Shown: positions 7,891-16,067, counted from the first letter of the stretch. The stretch: DNA of 64,000 bases from Maribacter_C sp047345145 (GCF_047345145.1 NZ_JBLFER010000005.1:1-64000); one strand, 5' to 3'. Notes: a model not told the origin generated them from the letters alone. Made by a program: numbers and translations.

Positions 7891-8327
7891 TTAGAAATAA
7901 CCACAACATTACCGCCACTAAACGAAGCACGGTACTCTAACATATTGTAATAGCGTGTGCCATCTTCCGGTGGCGAGAACTGTTGTCCGGTGTAGACACT
8001 GTATTCAAAATCCTCACAAGCACAGGTTACTACTTGGTTATTTAGGGTCATTGTAGAGCATTCGTTCGGTGCATGATTGGGGCAACTCGCCTCAAAAGCG
8101 CGAAACGTATTAAAACCGGTATTAACCACAAAAACGCCACGGGTTCCAGCCTGGCTATTGCCTACGTAAATAGAATTTCCATCGTTCGTTAATGGGCTGT
8201 ATAAGGGTAAGTTAAGATTGAGTTCAAACTGGAAACTAATTTCTTGCAAAAATGGATTTCGATTGGTTCTTTCTTTGTCGCAAGAAAGCAAGCAAACAAT
8301 TAGTATAAGGCCCCAAATTCGTTTCAT
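7887..8327 (-). CDS. Rieske-like lipoprotein with altered second ligand motif
   Basis: 146 residues. The lipoprotein signal peptide ends LLSC (Cys16). The C-terminal half looks like a Rieske [2Fe-2S] domain: first motif C82-P-N-H85 with a further C90, then after about 12 residues T-C102-A-C104-E-D. Canonical Rieske proteins have C-x-H and C-x2-H. Here the second histidine is missing and the first spacing is C-x2-H, so cluster binding may differ or be lost. The stop codon overlaps that of the convergent TonB receptor by 4 bp. The function is unknown; co-conservation with the receptor would be suggestive. Confidence 0.7.
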   Translation of the reverse strand: MKRIWGLILIVCLLSCDKERTNRNPFLQEISFQFELNLNLPLYSPLTNDGNSIYVGNSQAGTRGVFVVNTGFNTFRAFEASCPNHAPNECSTMTLNNQVVTCACEDFEYSVYTGQQFSPPEDGTRYYNMLEYRASFSGGNVVVISN

Positions 8328-8379
8328 ATAGTAGTGTTATTTCGTAGGATGTCTGCTACAAAATTGAGTAAAAAAAATG

Positions 8380-8387
8380 TATATTTG
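8380..8387 (+). promoter_or_regulatory. greA promoter, -7 box
   Basis: TATATTTG matches the Bacteroidota -7 consensus TAnnTTTG exactly. The predicted transcript would begin around 8392, right at the start of the stem-loop leader of greA. No good -33 TTTG was seen at the usual spacing. Confidence 0.55.
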
Positions 8388-8391
8388 CCCT

Positions 8392-8438
8392 AAATCCTCT
8401 CTAATAATCGTGCAGGCACGGTTCAATTTAGAGGATTT
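8392..8438 (+). promoter_or_regulatory. stem-loop leader of greA
   Basis: AAATCCTCT (8392-8400) and AGAGGATTT (8430-8438) form a perfect 9-bp stem enclosing a second hairpin, CGTGCAGGCACG (8409-8420), and are followed by TCTTATT. The structure sits at the predicted 5' end of the transcript, about 60 nt before the greA ATG. It could act as an attenuator or an RNA-stability element. Confidence 0.45.
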
Positions 8439-8501
8439 TCTTATTGAGCTCAGTCCCGAATCGAAAAACGGTAATGAGTTCACCTATTAAACGCAAAAGT
8501 T

Positions 8502-8978
8502 ATGAGTAACGTATCTTATTATACAGCAGAAGGTTTAAAAAAGTTGAAAGACGAATTGAACCATCTTCGAGACGTTGAACGACCAAAGGCATCTCAAGCG
8601 ATTGCTGAAGCAAGAGATAAAGGTGATTTATCTGAAAATGCCGAGTATGACGCTGCAAAAGAAGCTCAGGGTTTGTTAGAAATGCGTATCTCTAAAATGG
8701 AAGATACTTTAGCGAACGCAAGATTGATTGATGAATCTCAGTTAGACACTTCAAAAGTTTTGGTTTTGTCAACAGTAAAGTTGAAGAATCAGAACAATGG
8801 CATGGAAATGAAGTACACCTTGGTTGCTGAAAGTGAAGCAGATTTAAAATCAGGGAAGATTTCGGTAAATTCTCCTATTGGAAAAGGTTTATTGGGTAAA
8901 GAAGTCGGTGATGTGGCAGAAATCACAGTGCCTAATGGAACTATTAAGTTTGATATTTTAGAGATTACAAGGGAGTAA
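8502..8978 (+). CDS. greA: transcription elongation factor GreA
   Basis: 158 residues, the normal GreA length. The N-terminal coiled-coil begins YYTAEGLKKLKDEL and has the signature ARDKGDLSENAEYDAAKE with the acidic tip (D-L-S-E-N-A-E-Y) that enters the RNA polymerase secondary channel. The C-terminal FKBP-like domain contains NSPIGKGLLGKEVGD. GreA stimulates transcript cleavage in backtracked polymerase. It is monocistronic, with a structured leader upstream and a terminator at 9000. Confidence 0.97.
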   Translation: MSNVSYYTAEGLKKLKDELNHLRDVERPKASQAIAEARDKGDLSENAEYDAAKEAQGLLEMRISKMEDTLANARLIDESQLDTSKVLVLSTVKLKNQNNGMEMKYTLVAESEADLKSGKISVNSPIGKGLLGKEVGDVAEITVPNGTIKFDILEITRE

Positions 8979-8999
8979 AAGTTTTAAAGCTTTATATTT

Positions 9000-9029
9000 A
9001 ATCCTGTCATTATCATGATAGGATTTTTT
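9000..9029 (+). terminator. intrinsic terminator after greA
   Basis: AATCCTGTCAT (9000-9010) pairs with ATGATAGGATT (9015-9025) with one G-T wobble and a 4-nt loop, followed by a T run. Confidence 0.8.
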
Positions 9030-9052
9030 GTTTTAACTATTAAAAAATAGCA

Positions 9053-9442
9053 ATGCCAAGCATTTTTACGAAAATCATCAACGGGGAGATTCCCTGCTAT
9101 AAGATTGCCGAAGACGAGAACTTCTTTGCTTTTCTAGATATCAATCCGAATGCGAAAGGGCACACACTTTGTATCCCAAAGAAAGAAGTGGATAAAATAA
9201 CTGATTTAGATGAGGAGACCTATTTAGGTTTAATGCTATTTTCAAGAAAAGTGGCTAAAGCCATTGAAGCCGCCATCGATTGCGAACGCGTTGGAATCAC
9301 TGTAATAGGTTTAGAAGTACCTCATGCACATGTTCATCTGATACCCTTGAGCCAAATGAAAGATGCTACTTTTCAAAGCAAAGTTAGTCTTGAAAAGAAT
9401 GAATTTGAAGCGATAGCAGAACAGATTCGATTTAAATTGTAA
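9053..9442 (+). CDS. HIT family protein (Hint-type nucleotide hydrolase)
   Basis: 129 residues. It opens with the usual IFTKIINGEIP...IAEDENFFAFLDINPNAKGHTLCIPK and has the histidine triad H91-A-H93-V-H95-L-I-P-L. Hint-type proteins hydrolyse nucleoside phosphoramidates such as AMP-lysine. In Flavobacteria the gene commonly follows greA, as here. The 3' end overlaps the convergent zinc-ribbon gene by 11 bp, with no terminator between them. Confidence 0.93.
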   Translation: MPSIFTKIINGEIPCYKIAEDENFFAFLDINPNAKGHTLCIPKKEVDKITDLDEETYLGLMLFSRKVAKAIEAAIDCERVGITVIGLEVPHAHVHLIPLSQMKDATFQSKVSLEKNEFEAIAEQIRFKL

Positions 9443-9788
9443 GTATTCCCTCAGAGAATAGGTACGTCGCTGCACCCCCTAGGGCAATCAATACAAATAA
9501 TAAAACATAGAAAAGTGTAGTGAACTTCAAAGAAGACTTTTCAGGCACAGCCATTTTTTGATAATAGTTGAAGATACGCTCAATATCATCTGTCCATTTT
9601 GCAGGATAAATATCTGAACCACATGTATTGCAGACAATCTGATTCGTAACTTGATTGGTAGTGCGGTGAAAAAGCTTTCCGTAGATATGTTTTTGATAAA
9701 AGGTAAGCTTTAGATTTTGATTAAAACATTCTGGGCAGTTATTACTCAGATCAAATTCTTTTATAACTACCAATTTTTTGGTTGCCAT
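9432..9788 (-). CDS. zinc-ribbon membrane protein of unknown function
   Basis: 118 residues. Two CxxC pairs (C18-x2-C21 and C53-x2-C56) form a probable zinc ribbon facing the cytoplasm. A single transmembrane helix at about 89-111 leaves a tail of a few residues, so it is probably tail-anchored. It lies 3 bp behind the histidine kinase gene and is surely cotranscribed, so it may modulate that kinase or share its target. I do not recognise a named family. Confidence 0.75.
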   Translation of the reverse strand: MATKKLVVIKEFDLSNNCPECFNQNLKLTFYQKHIYGKLFHRTTNQVTNQIVCNTCGSDIYPAKWTDDIERIFNYYQKMAVPEKSSLKFTTLFYVLLFVLIALGGAATYLFSEGILTI

Positions 9789-9791
9789 TAC

Positions 9792-10940
9792 TTAGGTATT
9801 TACTTTTAAGGAAATCTGCATTATGGTACCTTCTTTGCTCGATGAGAGTACCTTTATTTTTCCTTGATGATATTCTTCTATTATTCTTTTAACGAGCGAT
9901 AGTCCGAGACCCCAACCTCTTTTCTTTGAGGTTACTCCGGGGTTAAAGATAGCTTTATAATCGCTTTTGGCAATGCCATGACCTGTGTCTGAGACTAAAA
10001 TAGTTACATAGCTACCATCTGGAACAATCTGAATTCCAATACTTCCCCGACCTTTCATGGCATCAATTCCGTTCTTTACTAAATTTTCAATAGTCCAATT
10101 ATATAGTGATTGATTGAGCATGACCATTTGAGACTCCACTTTCGAATCAAAAGAAAAATGAATGAGTTTTGAACTCCTTAATTTAAGATAATCGTAAGCT
10201 TCTCTAGTTTCTTTTACAATATCATATGCATCAAGTTTTGGCAACGAACCAATTTTTGAAAACCGATCAGTAATTGTCTCTAATCGAGAAATATCTTTTT
10301 CAATCTCCCTAGTTATTTCAGGGTTGATATTTTCTGCTTTTAGAAGTTCATTCCAACCTAAAAGAGAGGAGAGGGGCGTACCGATCTGATGTGCAGTTTC
10401 TTTTGCCATACCCGCCCAAAGTTTGTTCTGTTCTGACGCCTTATTCGTTTTAAAGAAAAAGAAAATAACAGCTCCGAAGAGCAAAATAATAAGTAATAAG
10501 GCGATGGGATAGTACTTCAATTTATTTAGAACTTCCGAGTTTCCATAATAAAGTGTTGCTAAATGTTCCCCCTGCTGGTCAATATTTATTGCGGAATTTT
10601 CACCACTAAATTTTAAAATTTTCTCTTTGATATAGTTAGTATCAGAGGCCATCTCTGCTGGAATATTATTTGTTTTTATAGACCCGTCTTTATTGACCAA
10701 AATCATAGGAGTAGACCTATTGTTTTGTAAAACTTTAATGGTGAGATTCCCCGGGTCGTCATCAATAGACGCTTGTAGAAGTTCTGATTGAGCAGTTGCC
10801 CATATTTCCATTTTAAAACGCTCTTCCTCTTTGAATTTTTTGAAAAAGCTGTTCGTATTCCATAAAATAAGACTCACAATAGCAAATGCAGCTACGAGTA
10901 AAATACGGTTGGAAGTTTTGTTTTTAGGATTAAATTTCAT
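9792..10940 (-). CDS. membrane sensor histidine kinase without adjacent response regulator
   Basis: 382 residues. Transmembrane helices at about 12-29 and 144-163 bound an extracytoplasmic segment of about 115 residues. The H-box is MAKETAHQIGTPLSSLLGW (H184). The HATPase domain has IENLVKNGIDAMKG (N-box), DTGHGI (G1) and KRGWGLGLSLVKRI (G2). The HQIGTPLSS form is typical of NtrY-like kinases in Bacteroidota. The only partner in the operon is the zinc-ribbon protein, so the cognate regulator is encoded elsewhere. Confidence 0.9.
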   Translation of the reverse strand: MKFNPKNKTSNRILLVAAFAIVSLILWNTNSFFKKFKEEERFKMEIWATAQSELLQASIDDDPGNLTIKVLQNNRSTPMILVNKDGSIKTNNIPAEMASDTNYIKEKILKFSGENSAINIDQQGEHLATLYYGNSEVLNKLKYYPIALLLIILLFGAVIFFFFKTNKASEQNKLWAGMAKETAHQIGTPLSSLLGWNELLKAENINPEITREIEKDISRLETITDRFSKIGSLPKLDAYDIVKETREAYDYLKLRSSKLIHFSFDSKVESQMVMLNQSLYNWTIENLVKNGIDAMKGRGSIGIQIVPDGSYVTILVSDTGHGIAKSDYKAIFNPGVTSKKRGWGLGLSLVKRIIEEYHQGKIKVLSSSKEGTIMQISLKVNT

Positions 10941-10958
10941 CCACAGGGCGTTCTAGTT

Positions 10959-10966
10959 CAAAGATA
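10959..10966 (-). promoter_or_regulatory. promoter of the kinase/zinc-ribbon operon, -7 box
   Basis: CAAAGATA on the + strand is TATCTTTG on the - strand, an exact TAnnTTTG match 18 bp upstream of the kinase ATG. Confidence 0.45.
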
Positions 10967-11047
10967 GTGGAAAAAGGAGATAAATATTTGTTAGGTTGAT
11001 TTTAGACCGTTTTCTATCCCTTCAATTTATGTACCTTTATACTACGT

Positions 11048-11929
11048 ATGGTAGACATGATTTCTATATTTCCTGAAGAGTTGGCGACCCCCAAATTGCA
11101 CGGTTATCTATTGGGCGCGATTGGGCCAAGACCTATAGCTTTTGCAAGTACAATTGATGCAGATGGAAATCCCAATTTATCGCCTTTCAGTTTCTTTAAT
11201 GTATTTAGCGCAAATCCGCCGATTCTTATTTTTTCGCCTGCGCGAAGAGTTAGAAATAATACGACAAAGCATACATTAGAAAATGCTCTAGCCACAAAAG
11301 AAGTGGTTATCAATATTGTAAATTATGACATCGTGCAGCAAATGTCATTGTCGAGCACAGAATACGGAGAAGGTGTCAATGAGTTTAAAAAAGCGGGATT
11401 GACCATGTTGAAATCGGATAGCGTAAAACCGTTTCGGGTTGCGGAGTCACCGGTTCAATTTGAGTGTAAGGTTACAAAAGTCGAGGCACTCGGAGAAGAT
11501 GGTGGAGCAGGGAACTTAATTTTTTCGGAGGTCGTAAAAATACACATACATAAAGCTGTTTTGGATGAAAATGGAAGTATTGATCAGCATAAAATTGACC
11601 AAGTTGCTCGCATGGGAGGAAATTGGTACAGCCGCGCCAATTTAGGTATGTTTGAGGTACCCAAACCCCTTTCTTCATTAGGAATTGGAATTGATCAAAT
11701 ACCTGAAAGGATTCGTTTGAGCAATATTTTAACCGGAAATGATTTGGGTATGTTGGGTAACGTAGATGAAATTCCTTCAAAAGAAGAGGTAGCTGATTTT
11801 GTTGCATCTCAAATTGAAATTCGAACTATTTTAAGTGGAGGAGAACGCGAACAGATTGAATTGAAAGCGCAAGAATACTTAGAAAATAATGATGTGCTTT
11901 CCGCTTGGAAAGTATTGTTGGCCCATTAG
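11048..11929 (+). CDS. flavin reductase-like FMN-binding protein (flavoredoxin type)
   Basis: 293 residues. The flavin-reductase-like split-barrel domain occupies about 20-180, with GAIGPRPIAFASTIDADGNPN followed by PFSFFNVFSANPPILIFSP, the usual FMN-binding opening. A C-terminal extension of about 100 residues is found in the longer Bacteroidota members. Such proteins bind FMN and either reduce free flavin or act as flavoredoxins; the substrate is unknown. The second ATG at 11057 is an equally possible start. It is monocistronic and divergent from the kinase gene at 10940. Confidence 0.85.
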   Translation: MVDMISIFPEELATPKLHGYLLGAIGPRPIAFASTIDADGNPNLSPFSFFNVFSANPPILIFSPARRVRNNTTKHTLENALATKEVVINIVNYDIVQQMSLSSTEYGEGVNEFKKAGLTMLKSDSVKPFRVAESPVQFECKVTKVEALGEDGGAGNLIFSEVVKIHIHKAVLDENGSIDQHKIDQVARMGGNWYSRANLGMFEVPKPLSSLGIGIDQIPERIRLSNILTGNDLGMLGNVDEIPSKEEVADFVASQIEIRTILSGGEREQIELKAQEYLENNDVLSAWKVLLAH

Positions 11930-12005
11930 GTCAATTATAAAGTAGTAACATCCCCCGTATGGGCAAACATATTTGCTCACAAAGTAATTTTATAAAAAAG
12001 GACGG

Positions 12006-12812
12006 ATGAAGCGTATACAGTTATTTGAGTTCGAAGATTATCCCTGGTTTCCTATATGGCTAAGAACATGTATGACCAATTTGATTATGGTACTGCATAG
12101 AATGATGGGCGTAAGTGAAGTATTGGCCTATTTGATGTATCGCGTTATTAAAGAAAAAAACATTTCTAAAATTGTTGATTTAGGCTCCGGCTCAAGTGGT
12201 GCAATGCCTGATACGATGGAGGCCCTACGAGAATTAGATAGTCTGAGACATCTCGAACTTTTGATGACTGACCTTTATCCAAACAAAGAAGTTGCAAGAC
12301 GTTTTAATGAGAATACTGCTGATAACATCAATTATCTAGAAACTCCAGTAGATGCAACAGAGATGGGTACTGTGCCTGAGGGACTCAAAACTTTCGTTAA
12401 TAGTTTTCATCATATGCCGCCTGAAAAGGCTCGTAAAATTTTGAAATCTGCTGAGGAGAATCAACAGCCTATATTGATTTATGAAATGGCGGAAAATAAA
12501 ATACCGCTATTAATTTGGGTTATTTTACTGCCAATTTCATTAGTGATTTTAATGATTATGACCTGGTTCATGACTCCCTTTGTAAGGCCTTTGACTTGGC
12601 GACAAATTGTGTTTACCTATTTGATACCAATCATTCCCATTTGCTATGCTTGGGATGGGCAGGCTTCACTACCTAGAATGTATTCGGCAAAAGATATTGA
12701 TGAACTTTTAGAAGGCTTAGGGAAAAACAATTTTTATTGGGAGCATGGTGCAGCGAAAAGGGCAAACGGGAAAAAATTAGGAACTTACATAGTAGGGTAT
12801 CCTAAAGCCTGA
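12006..12812 (+). CDS. membrane-associated class I SAM-dependent methyltransferase
   Basis: 268 residues. The SAM-binding motif I is IVDLGSGSSGAMP (about 58-70), followed by the acidic DLYPNKE strand end. A hydrophobic hairpin (about 166-215, LLIWVILLPISLVILMIMTW then FTYLIPIIPICYAW) interrupts the C-terminal half, which suggests a membrane-anchored enzyme acting on a lipid or membrane-bound substrate. The substrate is unknown. It is closely followed (14 bp) by the gene at 12827, so the two are probably one transcript. Confidence 0.75.
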   Translation: MKRIQLFEFEDYPWFPIWLRTCMTNLIMVLHRMMGVSEVLAYLMYRVIKEKNISKIVDLGSGSSGAMPDTMEALRELDSLRHLELLMTDLYPNKEVARRFNENTADNINYLETPVDATEMGTVPEGLKTFVNSFHHMPPEKARKILKSAEENQQPILIYEMAENKIPLLIWVILLPISLVILMIMTWFMTPFVRPLTWRQIVFTYLIPIIPICYAWDGQASLPRMYSAKDIDELLEGLGKNNFYWEHGAAKRANGKKLGTYIVGYPKA

Positions 12813-12826
12813 TTGTTTTAAGAACA

Positions 12827-13498
12827 ATGAGATTACTTATTCTTTTTATTGTTATTAATTTAAATTGCCTTTCTTATTTGAGATCTCAGGATGATAGTAT
12901 CAATTCATCTGAAAACAAAAATTCCTATTTTTTATTTAATCCACCCGCTTTTTTAGATCCTTATGCGCCAAGATGGCAAGCAGGTTATATACAGCATATA
13001 AATAGTCATTTGAAGCTTGGTTCCTATTTTGGCTATGGCGGCAAGAATATAAATTTTAATTTTTCTGAGAAACAAAGAACAGCTTATCGTCTTTGGGAAA
13101 TTAGGCCTGAAGTTTTTCTGATATTAAATCCAAAAGTAAGAACGGTCAAATATCTTTCTATAGAATTCTTTTATATTGATCAGTTTAACACATTTAGTGA
13201 TGAGGGCTACGAGTCATCAACGGGAACCGACTATACCTATGCTCAAGCAGATTTCAACCGTCAAAAATATGGTTTGCATCTGAAATACGGTTTATTCTTA
13301 AATACAGGAAAACATTTTGGTTTGAACTTTTCAGGAGGTTTTGGTTTCAGAGTTTTAAATCAGGAGTACAACAACATAATTAACCAGGTAAGAAAGGAAA
13401 GAGCTCTTTTTGCTGGAATAGGTGACCCTTACTACAAAGAAGTTTTTGATACTCGGTTTCATCCTGCACTTTCATTTAAGCTTTATTATCGGTTATAA
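12827..13498 (+). CDS. secreted hypothetical protein, probable small outer-membrane beta-barrel
   Basis: 223 residues. The N-terminal hydrophobic run MRLLILFIVINLNCLSYL suggests a signal peptide ending near RSQD. The body alternates polar and aromatic residues (LKLGSYFGYGGKNINF, YGLHLKYGLFLN, HFGLNFSGGFGFRV) and ends FHPALSFKLYYRL with aromatic residues near the C-terminus, as expected of a small outer-membrane barrel. I do not recognise a named family. It is probably cotranscribed with the methyltransferase. Confidence 0.65.
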   Translation: MRLLILFIVINLNCLSYLRSQDDSINSSENKNSYFLFNPPAFLDPYAPRWQAGYIQHINSHLKLGSYFGYGGKNINFNFSEKQRTAYRLWEIRPEVFLILNPKVRTVKYLSIEFFYIDQFNTFSDEGYESSTGTDYTYAQADFNRQKYGLHLKYGLFLNTGKHFGLNFSGGFGFRVLNQEYNNIINQVRKERALFAGIGDPYYKEVFDTRFHPALSFKLYYRL

Positions 13499-13698
13499 TA
13501 TTTAATAACTTCTTTTTAATTTTCTAGGTGAATTATGTGAATAAAAGTACATTTAGCGCATATTAATCTGAGATTGTTTTAAAGTGTGTGATTAGAATTT
13601 TTATTGGCTGTTTTTGCCCCGTATGGCGCAAAAAAAGACGTAAAATAATGATTGACTTACTTCAAAATAACCTCTTAGTTCACATATAATTCATAATC
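13499..13698 (+). other. 200-bp leader/intergenic stretch before the DUF3127 gene
   Basis: No ORF. It contains a hairpin, TTTTTGC (13611-13617) with GCAAAAA (13628-13634), and no exact TAnnTTTG box. It probably holds the promoter of the DUF3127 gene, but I could not place it. Confidence 0.3.
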
Positions 13699-14076
13699 AT
13701 GGAAATTCAAGGAAAAGTAAAAATGGTCGGAGAGACCCAAACATTTGGAAACAACGGATTCAGAAAACGCGAAATTGTAGTAACTACAGAAGAGCAATAT
13801 CCACAACATATTATGGTTGAGTTTGTACAAGACAAAACCGATCTTTTAAATAATTATGGTGTTGGGCAATCGGTTAAAATCAGCATCAACCTAAGAGGTC
13901 GTGAATGGACGAACCCTCAAGGAGAAGTAAAATATTTCAACTCTATTCAAGGTTGGCGTATTGAAAGCTTACAAGCGGAGCAACCAACAGAAGGAATGCC
14001 GCCAGTACCTCCAGCTGAGGCTTTTGCCCCTGCTGACAATTTAAACGAGGAAGAGCACGACGACCTTCCATTTTAA
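13699..14076 (+). CDS. DUF3127 protein with an SSB-like C-terminal tip
   Basis: 125 residues. The N-terminal 95 residues (EIQGKV...ETQTFGNNGFRKREIVVTTEEQYPQHIMVEFVQDK...INLRGREW...YFNSIQGWRIE) match the DUF3127 family of Bacteroidota, a small beta-rich domain of probable OB fold. A Pro/Glu-rich linker leads to the very C-terminus NEEEHDDLPF, which closely resembles the acidic tip (DDDIPF) by which bacterial SSB recruits repair and replication proteins. A single-stranded nucleic-acid-binding role is therefore likely but inferred. It is single-gene, with its own terminator at 14119. Confidence 0.85.
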   Translation: MEIQGKVKMVGETQTFGNNGFRKREIVVTTEEQYPQHIMVEFVQDKTDLLNNYGVGQSVKISINLRGREWTNPQGEVKYFNSIQGWRIESLQAEQPTEGMPPVPPAEAFAPADNLNEEEHDDLPF

Positions 14077-14118
14077 GAAAAAATTTATTTTCGTTTCAAC
14101 ACAGACGAAAATCGAATT

Positions 14119-14155
14119 AAAGACCTATTTAGATTTATCTGGATAGGTCTTTCTT
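14119..14155 (+). terminator. intrinsic terminator after the DUF3127 gene
   Basis: AAAGACCTAT (14119-14128) pairs with ATAGGTCTTT (14143-14152), with an inner TAGA/TCT helix and trailing T-rich sequence. Confidence 0.75.
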
Positions 14156-14222
14156 ATTCATAACACTTTAGATATCTTTAAGTAAATTCGTTCGCTTGAA
14201 AAAAGACAGTAATCATAATCCG

Positions 14223-14855
14223 ATGTTTTTCCTTTCTGAACGCTTGGAATTCCCTTCTGTGGAGAAAGCCAATGCCGAAGGATTATTGGCTGTTGGAGGT
14301 GATTTGTCTCCAGAACGATTGGTATTGGCGTATCAATCTGGAATCTTTCCCTGGTTCAATGAAGATTCGTTGATTCTTTGGTGGAGTCCTGACCCGAGAA
14401 TGATTCTATTTCCAGATAGAATCAAAATTTCAAAGAGTATGCGGCAGGTAATCAAGAGCAATAGATTTCGCCTGACCAAAAACACTTGTTTTGAAAGAGT
14501 TTTGGAGGAATGTTCAACTATAAAACGATTCGGCCAAGAAGGCACATGGATTACTTACGATATGAAAAAGGCCTATCTAAAATTACATGAAAGTGGCTAT
14601 GCAAAATCATACGAAGTTTGGGAAGATGATTCTCTTGTTGGAGGTTTGTACGGTGTTGATATGGGTCATGTGTTTTGTGGTGAAAGTATGTTCAGTAAAA
14701 CGAGTAATGCTTCAAAATTTGCTTTTATAAAATTAGCTCAAGAGTTTCAGGAAAAAGGTGGATTTATTGATTGTCAGCTCTATACGAAACATTTAGAAAG
14801 TTTAGGGGCAAGAGAGATTCCCCGGGCTGATTTTATGAAAATTCTACAAGGCTAA
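14223..14855 (+). CDS. aat: leucyl/phenylalanyl-tRNA--protein transferase
   Basis: The ATG at 14223 gives a 210-residue protein beginning MFFLSERLEFPSVEKA, as the family usually does; a TTG nine codons upstream is disfavoured. Signatures include GLLAVGGDLSPERLVLAY, GIFPWF, LWWSPDPRMIL, GTWIT, GGLYGVDMGHVFCGESMFS and the C-terminal FIDCQLYTKHLESLGA. The enzyme transfers Leu or Phe from tRNA to N-terminal Arg/Lys of proteins, marking them for ClpS/ClpAP degradation. It converges on the hypothetical gene at 14880. Confidence 0.95.
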   Translation: MFFLSERLEFPSVEKANAEGLLAVGGDLSPERLVLAYQSGIFPWFNEDSLILWWSPDPRMILFPDRIKISKSMRQVIKSNRFRLTKNTCFERVLEECSTIKRFGQEGTWITYDMKKAYLKLHESGYAKSYEVWEDDSLVGGLYGVDMGHVFCGESMFSKTSNASKFAFIKLAQEFQEKGGFIDCQLYTKHLESLGAREIPRADFMKILQG

Positions 14856-14879
14856 AATGAAAAGATTTATAATAGAAAT

Positions 14880-15470
14880 CTAATACCGCACGTGATCATA
14901 GTTGGGAGGTAATGATTTTCTGATGGATATAAAATCACCATCTGCATCAAAGAGAACCTCATATTGGTCTGTACCCTTTTCTTGTTTTCCGGAAACAATC
15001 AATTCATAATTATTTGAGGGAATCATGAGATTTTGAAAAGCATTTTTAACAGAAGTTTCGACTTCTGATTGATCCATTGGAGGATATTGTTGATGTATTC
15101 TCCGGATTCTGTATCTCTTAAAATGGGTTTTTAGATAGGAGTCCATTTTCTCGAAAGCTTCATCAGGAATGTCTATTGATTTAATCAGTATTTCAATATT
15201 TTCGAATAGTCCTTTTTTGTCAAACTCAATACCATACCAAAGTCGCTCCTTTTTAAATTTGACTTTGTAGTTTACTTCAGAACTATCTATTTCTTTATAG
15301 TAGCGAATGTGTTTGGCGTCCATTAATTTTTCCTGAATGTACGCTACCGCATTTTCCGGAAATTGAACTTTTCGAATACGATGTTCACGTTCGTATGTAA
15401 TCTGGGCAGAAGCAAAAAATCCGAAGAATAGAAAACACAGAATTAAAATCGCAGGGCACTCTCTTTTCAT
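14880..15470 (-). CDS. secreted hypothetical protein, possibly PepSY-like repeats
   Basis: Starting at the ATG at 15470 (MKRECPAILILCFLFFGFFASAQ) gives a standard signal peptide and a protein of about 196 residues; an in-frame ATG at 15494 adds 8. The mature part seems to contain two similar modules, each with a helix followed by beta strands (YIQEKLMDAKHIRYYKEIDSSEVNYKVKF; VKNAFQNLMIPSNNYELIVSG...YEVLFDADGDF), reminiscent of PepSY-like domains. The assignment is tentative. It follows tag closely and is probably cotranscribed with it. Confidence 0.7.
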   Translation of the reverse strand: MKRECPAILILCFLFFGFFASAQITYEREHRIRKVQFPENAVAYIQEKLMDAKHIRYYKEIDSSEVNYKVKFKKERLWYGIEFDKKGLFENIEILIKSIDIPDEAFEKMDSYLKTHFKRYRIRRIHQQYPPMDQSEVETSVKNAFQNLMIPSNNYELIVSGKQEKGTDQYEVLFDADGDFISIRKSLPPNYDHVRY

Positions 15471-15503
15471 GGTTGTAGATTGTAATCTATTCAACGTAGA
15501 ATG

Positions 15504-16067
15504 TCAAACTTCATTATATCGAAAGCAACTCACTTCATGATCATTTACCATTCCAGTGGCTTGCATATGAGCGTAGACTACCGTACTTCCTACGAATTTG
15601 AATCCTCTTTTCTTTAAGTCTTTGCTCAGCGCATCAGAAAGCTCTGTATTTGCTGGTGCGTCCTTGTAATTCTTGAATTTGTTCTTAATGGGTTTTCCGT
15701 CTACAAAACCCCAAATGTATTTACTAAAACTTCCAAATTCTTTTTGAACCTCCATAAAGGCTTGAGCATTTGTCACAGTAGCATTTACTTTGAGCTTATT
15801 ACGTATGATACCTGCATCTTGTAAGAGGGCATCTTTTTTCTTCTGCTCGTATTTGGCGATTTTTTTATAGTCAAAATGATCAAAGGCCTTTCGGAAATTT
15901 TCTCGCTTTTTGAGAATGGTAATCCAACTTAGACCTGCTTGAAAGGTTTCTAAAATTAGAAACTCGAAAAGGGTATCATCATCTTTTACGGGTACGCCCC
16001 ATTCTAGGTCATGATAGGCTTCGTAGAGTTCATCGCCTGCGCACCATCCGCATCTGTGTTTTTCCAT
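15504..16067 (-). CDS. tag: DNA-3-methyladenine glycosylase I
   Basis: Taken from the ATG at 16067, 187 residues, matching E. coli Tag; the reading frame stays open upstream, but that part lies in a palindromic repeat region. The N-terminus is MEKHRCGWC...YEAYHDLEWGVPV, with zinc ligands Cys6 and His19, and the C-terminal ligands lie in VNDHEVSCF. The core TLFEFLILETFQAGLSWITILKKRENFRKAFDHFD contains the base-binding Glu/Trp region. It removes 3-methyladenine from alkylated DNA. The gene at 14880 starts shortly downstream. Confidence 0.95.
   Translation of the reverse strand: MEKHRCGWCAGDELYEAYHDLEWGVPVKDDDTLFEFLILETFQAGLSWITILKKRENFRKAFDHFDYKKIAKYEQKKKDALLQDAGIIRNKLKVNATVTNAQAFMEVQKEFGSFSKYIWGFVDGKPIKNKFKNYKDAPANTELSDALSKDLKKRGFKFVGSTVVYAHMQATGMVNDHEVSCFRYNEV

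Noticed and set aside
11957..11979. Inverted repeat GGGCAAA/TTTGCTC between the flavin reductase and methyltransferase genes
   Set aside because: Short stem with a wobble and no T run, so there is no good case for a terminator or operator.
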